From Spirosoma fluviale (lineage in GTDB: Bacteria; Bacteroidota; Bacteroidia; Cytophagales; Spirosomataceae), in the NCBI RefSeq assembly GCF_900230225.1, contig NZ_OCNH01000001.1:558001-622000 (forward strand): a DNA stretch of 64,000 nt. Reading direction: 5' to 3'. This document shows, piece after piece, positions 17,044-23,747 of this stretch (the stretch's first letter is position 1; each line of letters starts with the position of its first letter). The notes under the pieces were generated by a model. That model was not told where the DNA came from. It made no database searches and was given only the letters and a program-made list of their open reading frames with translations. The position numbers were made by a program, and so were the translations under genes.

Positions 17044-19170
17044 TTACTTCAATCGTAACAACATCGACGAGCGGCCGGCAACATCAATGGGGTGTCCGCC
17101 TTTAATGGTCATGCCTTCCGGATATACCTTTCCTGAATTGGTATCCATAATAACCTCCCAGTCTTTACTCTTTCGCCCAACCTTCGGAATCATAAACGGT
17201 ATGGTTTCCCAATAAGCATTGAGAATCCAGATCAGCTGTTCATCGCCTATATCCTGACCATCTTGTGTTTGTTCCGTTACCCGCATGCCGTCAATGAAAA
17301 GTGCCAGACAATGCGTATGGGGATTTTGCAAATCATCGCCGGTCATTTCGCCACCATCCGGCAGCAAATAAGCAACCTGGTCACTATCGAAGAACCGGCG
17401 TCGGCTGAGTAACGGAATATCCCGGCGTAAAGCGGTCAGCTGGCTCGTAAATTCGAACAGCGACTGCTGGGCTTCACTCCAATGCCAGTCCATCCAGCTG
17501 ATTTCACTATCCTGATTGTAACCATTATTATTTCCGTGTTGGGTGCGGCCGCATTCGTCGCCCATGACCAGCATGGGCGTTCCCTGACTGAGAAGCATGG
17601 TAGCAAGGAAATTGCGTTTCTGCCGTTCGCGAAGTTCGGTAATGACCGGGTCATCCGTTGGTCCTTCTGCACCGCAGTTCCAGCTTAGGTTATCGTTGGA
17701 ACCATCGTTGTTGTTTTCACCATTAGCTTCGTTATGCTTCTCGTTATAACTAACCAGGTCATTCAGTGTGAAACCGTCGTGGGCGGTGATAAGGTTGATG
17801 CTATTGGCCGGAGAACGCCCGTCATGAGCATACAGATCGGGACTGCCCAACAAGCGAACGGCTGTTTCGGCGGCTTTGCCTTCATCGCCTTTCCAAAAGG
17901 CCCGGAGAGTATCCCGGTACTTACCATTCCACTCCGACCAGCTCACCGGGAAACCACCCACGTGATACGACTGAATGTCCCAGGGCTCCGCAATCAGTTT
18001 TACAGAGGCCAGAATAGGGTCCTGAGCCACGGTGTCCAGAAAGGACGAGACCGTGCCAAACTCTTCGTCGGTTCGGATCAGGGCAGAGGCCAGATCGAAT
18101 CGGAAGCCATCGACGTGCATATCGGTTACCCAATAACGCAGGCTGTCCATGACTAGTTGGAGTACGCGTGGGTGGCTTAGGTTAAAGGTGTTGCCTGTAC
18201 CCGTGTAATCCATGTAATAGGCTGGGTTATCGCCTACCTGGTGGTAATAAACCCGGTTGTCAATTCCCTTGAATGAAAGCAACGGCCCAAGCTGGTTTCC
18301 TTCGGCGGTATGGTTATACACCACGTCCAGAATAACTTCTATACCCGCTTTGTGCAGGTTTTTTACCATCTGTTTAAACTCGGCCACCTGTTGCCCTGCC
18401 ATTCCGGACGACGAGTACGTGTTCTGTGGAGCAAAGAACCCAATGCTGTTGTACCCCCAGTAACTTTCGTCCGTAAACTGATGAACGGGCAGTAGCTCAA
18501 TGGCTGTGATACCCAGACGCTTAAAGTAGTCGATACTTTCGGGCTTTCCCAGTCCGGCATAGGTACCCCGGGCCGTTTCGTTGATGGTTGGATGCAGGTA
18601 AGAAAAACCTTTAACGTGCATCTCATAAATGACAGAACGGTGTAGAGGAACATCCGGAGCGGTGTCATCTTCCCAATCGAAAGCCTGATCGACCACAACA
18701 CTTTTGGGCATAGTGGGACCGCTATCTTCCGTACTCATTGACAAGGGCAGATTGGCCTCCCGATCAGACGCCATCTTTTTGTAGTCGTACCCCAGCCAGG
18801 CATCGTTGTGATTTACCGGAGCATTTATAGCTTTGGCATACGGGTCGAGCAATACTTTGTTTGGGTTGAAGAAGTGCCCGGATGGCGGATCATAAGGACC
18901 ATCAACCCGATAACCATACAATTGGCCAGGCTGTAAACCATCAAGATAAATGTGCCAGACGAGTTCAGTACGCTCTTCCAGTGGAATACGAGCTACTTCG
19001 TGGCTGGCATCGGCCGGGTCGTAAAGGCACAGATGAACAGCGGTCGCGTTTTCACTGAAAAGAGTGAAGTTTACGCCTTCGCCATCATACGTGGCACCTA
19101 GTGGATAGGGCTTACCCGGTTTGGAATGTATGGATTCGAGAGAGAAATCCGATTTGGAATGTTTACTCAT
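17044..19170 (-). CDS. glgX: Glycogen debranching enzyme GlgX
   Basis: 708 aa from the ATG at 19170; the in-frame TTG at 19194 is less likely. An N-terminal CBM48/E-set domain ('YPLGATYDGEGVNFTLFSE') precedes a GH13 TIM barrel with 'DVVYNHT', 'VDGFRFDLA' (nucleophile Asp), 'IAEPWD' (acid Glu) and 'TAHDGFTLNDL'. This is the isoamylase/GlgX signature; it removes alpha-1,6 branches from phosphorylase-trimmed glycogen. The 'MGDECGRTQHGNNNGYNQDS' segment is typical. No other glycogen genes lie in the window, so here it belongs to a stress-gene neighbourhood rather than a glg operon. Confidence 0.95.
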   Translation of the reverse strand: MSKHSKSDFSLESIHSKPGKPYPLGATYDGEGVNFTLFSENATAVHLCLYDPADASHEVARIPLEERTELVWHIYLDGLQPGQLYGYRVDGPYDPPSGHFFNPNKVLLDPYAKAINAPVNHNDAWLGYDYKKMASDREANLPLSMSTEDSGPTMPKSVVVDQAFDWEDDTAPDVPLHRSVIYEMHVKGFSYLHPTINETARGTYAGLGKPESIDYFKRLGITAIELLPVHQFTDESYWGYNSIGFFAPQNTYSSSGMAGQQVAEFKQMVKNLHKAGIEVILDVVYNHTAEGNQLGPLLSFKGIDNRVYYHQVGDNPAYYMDYTGTGNTFNLSHPRVLQLVMDSLRYWVTDMHVDGFRFDLASALIRTDEEFGTVSSFLDTVAQDPILASVKLIAEPWDIQSYHVGGFPVSWSEWNGKYRDTLRAFWKGDEGKAAETAVRLLGSPDLYAHDGRSPANSINLITAHDGFTLNDLVSYNEKHNEANGENNNDGSNDNLSWNCGAEGPTDDPVITELRERQKRNFLATMLLSQGTPMLVMGDECGRTQHGNNNGYNQDSEISWMDWHWSEAQQSLFEFTSQLTALRRDIPLLSRRRFFDSDQVAYLLPDGGEMTGDDLQNPHTHCLALFIDGMRVTEQTQDGQDIGDEQLIWILNAYWETIPFMIPKVGRKSKDWEVIMDTNSGKVYPEGMTIKGGHPIDVAGRSSMLLRLK

Positions 19171-19261
19171 AACGTGTTTGTATGAATGTTTCAAAAGCCG
19201 AAAGGCTCTCGTAAAGCAACCGCTTGTGAGTTGGGATTGTTTTTAGGTGTTCGGATACAAA

Positions 19262-19290
19262 AAAGCCTACCCCCAACGGAGGTAGGCTTT
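19262..19290 (-). terminator. Terminator after the PA2169-type gene
   Basis: A 10-bp stem (19262-19271 with 19281-19290) and a run of T on the minus strand separate the ferritin-like gene from glgX. Confidence 0.8.
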
Positions 19291-19306
19291 CCAATCCCAC
19301 CATTCA

Positions 19307-19762
19307 CTACACTACCAAGGCCAAACGAGCCATCGTTGCATTGGCCGAATCGATGCTCTGTTTTTGATGGAGCAGTAACTCACGGGTGCTGGCAACCAGG
19401 TCGGTTTCCTGCAACACCGAATTATATGTATCCAGGGCTTCCCGATCGCCCCGGTGGCACTCCTGAACGGTTGCTTTATCGTCGTCGGAGGCAAATGTCG
19501 ATTTTATGTTTATCCAGGCACGGTGCAGATCGGCGGCAATGCTGGTGCCGTTATCTGGTTCGCCACCCAGTGCCCGAATTTCACGATCCAGCGACAGAGC
19601 AAATTCGCCCCGCTGACGTGATTGATCCAGGAACAAGCTTTTGAGGTCGTTATCTTTTGCGTTTTCGGCGGCTTCCTGATAGCCTTTTTCAGCATCGTGG
19701 CTGATCGTTAAAAGGCGGTTTAACTGGTCCAGGATTTCTCCTCTTGTTTCTTTTACGTTCAT
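19307..19762 (-). CDS. PA2169-family four-helix-bundle protein (ferritin-like)
   Basis: 151 aa, all helical. 'ILDQLNRLLTISHDAEKGYQ', 'SLFLDQSRQRGEFALSLDRE' and 'ECHRGDREALDTYNSVL' match the PA2169/DUF2383 family, a ferritin-like bundle found beside stress genes. Conserved Glu and His positions suggest a possible metal site, but activity is not known. It lies 127 bp downstream of the DUF2945 gene on the same strand and may share its transcript. Confidence 0.85.
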   Translation of the reverse strand: MNVKETRGEILDQLNRLLTISHDAEKGYQEAAENAKDNDLKSLFLDQSRQRGEFALSLDREIRALGGEPDNGTSIAADLHRAWINIKSTFASDDDKATVQECHRGDREALDTYNSVLQETDLVASTRELLLHQKQSIDSANATMARLALVV

Positions 19763-19889
19763 GGTTTTGTATGTTTTGTCGAGTTGTTAATTAGGACTGG
19801 TAATCTTATGGTTGAGTAAATCAGAAAGTGCTTGTAGGCAATCACTTTGTTTGGGGTCATGCCCCGGCATTGCAGGCAACTGGTATCGG

Positions 19890-20108
19890 TTATTTCTTTC
19901 CTTTAGATACTTCACTGGCCGACTTTATGATCTCTTTGTCGCCTTGCTGCAAGACAAGAGCTGGTTCTTCTTCAGAACCCTTGCGCTTTACCTTAGTGCC
20001 TTGTACCTTTTTTTCTACATCTTCGGTATGCACTTCGGCAACAACGCCTTCCGCTGTTCCTTTGCCGTACTTCCAGGTTACTGAATCACCTTTTTTTACC
20101 GTTGCCAT
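19890..20108 (-). CDS. DUF2945 (HVA1/Tudor-like) small protein
   Basis: 72 aa. 'VKKGDSVTWKYGKGTAEGVV' then 'VHTEDVEKKVQGTKVKRKGS' and 'ALVLQQGDKEIIKSASEV' fit DUF2945, a small SH3/Tudor-like barrel first noted as a 'hypervirulence-associated' domain in fungi and common in bacterial stress clusters. No enzymatic role is expected; nucleic-acid or protein binding is possible. The start is 11 bp after the stop of the glycine-zipper OmpA gene, so the two are cotranscribed. Confidence 0.85.
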   Translation of the reverse strand: MATVKKGDSVTWKYGKGTAEGVVAEVHTEDVEKKVQGTKVKRKGSEEEPALVLQQGDKEIIKSASEVSKGKK

Positions 20109-20119
20109 AATTTATTTAT

Positions 20120-20830
20120 TTATTCACCGATCTTACCATCTTTCGCGTCACGCTGTAATTGCTTATTGGCAAATACCGCAACATCTACACGACGGTTTTT
20201 CTGGCGACCTGCTTCTGTAGTGTTATCTGCCACGGGTTGTGCTTCGCCATAACCTATTTCGTCAACCCGAGAGGTTTTTACGCCCTGTGATTCAAGGAAA
20301 CTACCAACGGCCTTAGCTCTTTGTTTAGAAAGTTCTAAATTGTGAGCATCCGATCCCGTTGCATCAGCATGACCTTCGATGCGGACGTCCGTATCCTCAT
20401 ATTTATTGAGCGATTTGGCAAATTCGATCAACTGCTGTTTAGTTGCTGGCTTCAATGCGGATGAATTCACATCGAAGAGGATATCCGAACCAAGCGAAAC
20501 TTTTATGCCTTCACCAACCCGTTCAACCTGAGCGTTAGGCATCTGACGTTTGATCTCTTCGGCCTGCTTGTCCATTCGCCGACCGATAACGGCACCGGCA
20601 GCGCCCCCAACAGTGGCACCAAGAATAGCACCCAAAGCGGTGTTGCCTGTTTTATTGCCGATTATTCCGCCGATAACAGCGCCACTACTGGCGCCAATTA
20701 CGCCACCTTGTTGAGTTTGATTTAATCTTTTTGATGATTTGCAACTTGTCAAAACATTACCTGATAAAATACCCGCAGCCATAAGTACCGCAAGGGATTT
20801 TTTTCCGGCCGATTTCAACTGATTATTCAT
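20120..20830 (-). CDS. Glycine-zipper OmpA-family lipoprotein
   Basis: 236 aa. The signal ends at a lipobox 'GNVLTSC'. Residues about 40-85 are a glycine zipper ('GGVIGASSGAVIGGIIGN' and 'GAILGATVGGAAGAVIG'). Residues about 110-225 are an OmpA domain with 'DILFDVNSSALKP', 'RIEGHADATGSD' and 'QKNRRVDV', so the peptidoglycan-binding Asp and Arg are intact. It should be an outer-membrane lipoprotein tied to the wall, of the Pal/YiaD type, probably made under envelope stress. A TGGTAC promoter candidate lies 48 bp upstream. Confidence 0.92.
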   Translation of the reverse strand: MNNQLKSAGKKSLAVLMAAGILSGNVLTSCKSSKRLNQTQQGGVIGASSGAVIGGIIGNKTGNTALGAILGATVGGAAGAVIGRRMDKQAEEIKRQMPNAQVERVGEGIKVSLGSDILFDVNSSALKPATKQQLIEFAKSLNKYEDTDVRIEGHADATGSDAHNLELSKQRAKAVGSFLESQGVKTSRVDEIGYGEAQPVADNTTEAGRQKNRRVDVAVFANKQLQRDAKDGKIGE

Positions 20831-20864
20831 AGTGTTGTGAACATTTGGTACTGATTAAACTTAC

Positions 20865-20879
20865 CCAAATGCTGTACCA
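20865..20879 (-). promoter_or_regulatory. Candidate sigma-54-like promoter of the OmpA/DUF2945 operon
   Basis: On the minus strand: GTGGTACAGCATTTGG. The -24 half fits (TGGTAC); at N10 there is GG rather than GC. Weakest of the five island sites. Confidence 0.3.
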
Positions 20880-21048
20880 CTTTGAGCCGAGTGCTTAATG
20901 AGCAGTTTGAAATTTGAAGCTATATGATTGACTGTAAGCCTTTTATGGTAGATGGTATATTATTTTTTACAGACAGACACTTCTTAATCTAAAGTAGTCC
21001 TGTAGAGTAATCGGGAAGTATGATGCCTATTGTTGTAGAGTGTATTCC

Positions 21049-21070
21049 ACATAACTGAAAATTGCTCCCC
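21049..21070. promoter_or_regulatory. Candidate upstream activator site
   Basis: ATTCCACA followed 9 nt later by AAATTGCTCC, the latter a 10-nt exact match to the dyad at 8985-8994. It lies about 180-200 bp upstream of the OmpA promoter candidate. Confidence 0.3.
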
Positions 21071-21270
21071 AACGAATCATGACACGGCCAACTATGGCAG
21101 AAAGTTGAGCCGCCGATCGAAGTTTATCTTTATTGCTGTTTTTAGTTATATGATTCTGATTATCAGGATTTTGTCGTGATATAGGCTCTTGTTTTTTTAT
21201 GCGTTATTTCCAAACGAAAACATGCTTGAATTCGTTAAAAAGGAGCAGATAAATACGATACACTTCTCTA

Positions 21271-22470
21271 ATGATAGTACTGAAATCAACGCTTATTCTT
21301 TTCCTTGTTGGAACTATGCTGCTGGTTGTGCCAACCAGTTGCAATCAGTCGAACGGCAGTGAGTCCGTTACACCCGCCCCAGCGCGAACACTGGTGAGTA
21401 GTACGCTGATTGGTGAGTACACACCCGACCAATTACGAGGTCGCTTTACAGGCGCTACAGCTTTATTTAAGGTTTTTATTCGGTACGGAATCAAGGCATA
21501 CCGGCTGGAGTATAACACGACAAATACCGATGGAAAGGTTATCAAAGCATCGGGTGCATTAATTGTTCCCAACGTAACCACCGCTACGCCCTTGTTAAGT
21601 ATGCAGCATGGTACTATTACCAGCGATGGGGATGCGCCGTCGTATTTTCGCTCAACCAGTGAAGCCTACACGTTCGGGTCTGTATTTGCCTCGCAGGGAT
21701 ACATCATTGCCGCTCCAGATTATATAGGGTATGGGGCCTCTAAAGACGTACCGCACACATACGAACAGCGAAATGGTCTGGCTACGGCTTCGCTCGATAT
21801 GCTACGGGCTACCCGCGATTTCCTGAGCGATCAGAAGGTGAACTGGGATAAGCGGTTGTACATTGCCGGGTATTCGGAAGGGGGATACGCTACCATGTCC
21901 TTACAGAAAAAACTGGAAGAAGAAACGGGTTCGGAGTTCAATCTGGTGGCGTCGAGCTGCGGGGCGGGTGCCTACGATAAACCCGCTTTCATGAAACAGA
22001 TTATCAACGAAAAAACATCCGGCATTGATTACGTAAATCGCTTGTACCTCTGGGTATTGCAAACCTACGACCGTATATACGGACTTAACCGACCCGCAAC
22101 GGCTTATTTTAAAGAGCCTTATGCCACACAGATTGCAGCCCAGGGGCAGTCGGCTACGATCAATGTCAGTTTAAACCAGGCGTTCAACGACAGTTTCAGA
22201 CTGGGTATAAACGATGGTAGTGACAAGGCATTTTTGGCGGCTGTACAGGATAATGATGTTCACGACTGGAAACCGCGCACGCCAACCCGGCTTTACCACG
22301 GTGATGCCGATGAAACGGTCTCGTTCCTGAATTCACAGAATGCCTATGATGCCATGCAGAAGCGGGGTGCTACGAACGTGCAACTCATTCGCATTAATGG
22401 CGCAACTCACGCGACCGGAATCCTGACGTTTATTACCGGGACGTACGAGTTCTTTGGGTCGATACAGTAA
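21271..22470 (+). CDS. Secreted alpha/beta-hydrolase (lipase/esterase type)
   Basis: 399 aa with a lipobox 'VVPTSC', hence a lipoprotein. The catalytic Ser is in 'YIAGYSEGGYATM' (GxSxG), the Asp in 'YHGDADETVSF' and the His in 'INGATHATG', in the right order for an alpha/beta-hydrolase fold with secretory-lipase-like lid. 'QHGTITSDGDAPSYF' and 'VFASQGYIIAAPDYIGYG' are typical of this group. It likely cleaves ester or acyl substrates at the cell surface. Its 3' end overlaps the next, convergent gene by 38 bp. Confidence 0.88.
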   Translation: MIVLKSTLILFLVGTMLLVVPTSCNQSNGSESVTPAPARTLVSSTLIGEYTPDQLRGRFTGATALFKVFIRYGIKAYRLEYNTTNTDGKVIKASGALIVPNVTTATPLLSMQHGTITSDGDAPSYFRSTSEAYTFGSVFASQGYIIAAPDYIGYGASKDVPHTYEQRNGLATASLDMLRATRDFLSDQKVNWDKRLYIAGYSEGGYATMSLQKKLEEETGSEFNLVASSCGAGAYDKPAFMKQIINEKTSGIDYVNRLYLWVLQTYDRIYGLNRPATAYFKEPYATQIAAQGQSATINVSLNQAFNDSFRLGINDGSDKAFLAAVQDNDVHDWKPRTPTRLYHGDADETVSFLNSQNAYDAMQKRGATNVQLIRINGATHATGILTFITGTYEFFGSIQ

Positions 22471-23569
22471 CGATCGTGTAGGCGGCCTGATTGGCCTGTC
22501 TGATGCGATTGCCAACCGTTGTTTTTACCCGGTCGTCGTCATGAATAAGCAAGAGTCGATTGGCGTCCAGAGGTGTCAGATCTTCGGCTTTATGGCCAGG
22601 GGTATGTACGGGTTGTCCTTTTGCATCCCGAACCAGCGTAAACGGTTTATTCGCATACAAATCAGCGGTTGAGATCGTCCATAGGTAAGCGTCTAATTTC
22701 CCATTCGATTCCATAGAGGTCAACATCCAGAATTGTTTGTGAAACGGATCGAACTCCAGGCTTGACAAAGCAAGCGGCTTGGGCAGTTCGGGATAGGCAG
22801 CTGTTATGTCGAAATTATTAATGATCCGCCAGTCGTTTGTCAGACGAATTCTGTCCACGTTATTATGCTTCTCGATGCGGTAAGTAACAGCGATAACCTT
22901 GACTCGATAAGCAAAGTCTTCGTATGATTTTCCCTCTTCCCGTATACCGAAGAGAAGTTGATTGTCGGTAGCAGCCAGTCCTTCAATTTTGAAATAAGGC
23001 ATACCTCCCGGAAACGAAGGATTGGCCAGCAATTTACCGATCTGCTGCCGGTACGACACTGAAGTTGTACTGGTGTTGTCAGGGGCAAGCACATAGGGAT
23101 GTTGTTCATCGCCCGAACGCCAATACAAGATCGTATTATAGCCATCCCAGTCGTGACTGCCCTCTTTTATCCGGTCGAAAGCGGTCGTTAAGAAGATAAA
23201 CTTCCCATCGGGTGTACGGGCGAAATCTTCGTATTTGCGAGCTGCGGAAAACGCTGGCTGAGTTAAGTAGGTTGGCGTTTGGGTCGAATCGCCCAGACCG
23301 GTCAGGGTTTTGGTAAAGACCGGACTTTGGCCAGATGGCATGTCTTTGTCGTTAGCCAGGAACAGGTTTTTGCCATCATGCAGTACGGCTGAGGCTTCAC
23401 ACCAGACGGGCTGGTTGTTGAGGATTGTACCGGCGGTAAAGCAATTGATAAATCCTTCTTCCGTAATCGTGGCGGTAACAGGTGTTGCGGTTAATGGGGC
23501 TTTCGCTGTTTTACACCCATAAACCAATAGAAGCGATGTTAACGCAAGGGCAGAAAGTCGACTGTTCAT
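22433..23569 (-). CDS. Lipoprotein of unknown function, probable beta-propeller
   Basis: 378 aa from the ATG at 23569 (TTG at 23599 is a weaker start). The signal ends at a lipobox 'LLLVYGC'. The body is rich in beta strands with blade-like phrases 'DGKNLFLANDKD', 'TPDGKFIFLTTAFD', 'FKIEGLAATDNQLLFGIR' and 'LALSSLEFDPFHKQFW', and ends in 'AEDLTPLDANRLLLIHDDD'. This resembles the phytase-like/SdiA-regulated propeller group, but I do not recognise a defined family. No catalytic motif is secure. It overlaps the hydrolase gene tail-to-tail. Confidence 0.75.
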   Translation of the reverse strand: MNSRLSALALTSLLLVYGCKTAKAPLTATPVTATITEEGFINCFTAGTILNNQPVWCEASAVLHDGKNLFLANDKDMPSGQSPVFTKTLTGLGDSTQTPTYLTQPAFSAARKYEDFARTPDGKFIFLTTAFDRIKEGSHDWDGYNTILYWRSGDEQHPYVLAPDNTSTTSVSYRQQIGKLLANPSFPGGMPYFKIEGLAATDNQLLFGIREEGKSYEDFAYRVKVIAVTYRIEKHNNVDRIRLTNDWRIINNFDITAAYPELPKPLALSSLEFDPFHKQFWMLTSMESNGKLDAYLWTISTADLYANKPFTLVRDAKGQPVHTPGHKAEDLTPLDANRLLLIHDDDRVKTTVGNRIRQANQAAYTIVTVSTQRTRTSR

Positions 23570-23658
23570 TGATGTAAGCAGGGGATAAATAGAGTGCAAA
23601 GCTCGCAGAATAATTGCTTAAAACGAATCACTGTTTTTGCATCTCACTAGATATAATT

Positions 23659-23728
23659 AGGCCGGAAGGCCGTATCATGGTAAACAAAGTTACGACACTC
23701 TGTTTACCATGATACGGCCTTCCGGCCT
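23659..23728. repeat. Perfect 28-bp inverted repeat
   Basis: Arms 23659-23686 and 23701-23728 are perfect complements around a 14-nt loop, between two minus-strand genes. Neither side has a T run, so it is not a classical intrinsic terminator, though it may still stop or protect transcripts. Confidence 0.85.
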
Positions 23729-23747
23729 TACTGTACGAATCGATATT

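Larger units (their letters stand above)
20831..21270. other. Divergent regulatory region, OmpA lipoprotein / hydrolase
   Basis: 440 bp without a gene. It contains the TGGTAC promoter candidate and, at 21049-21070, TTCCACA and AAATTGCTCCCC, words shared with the 8980-9030 region. Nothing else was seen. Confidence 0.55.
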
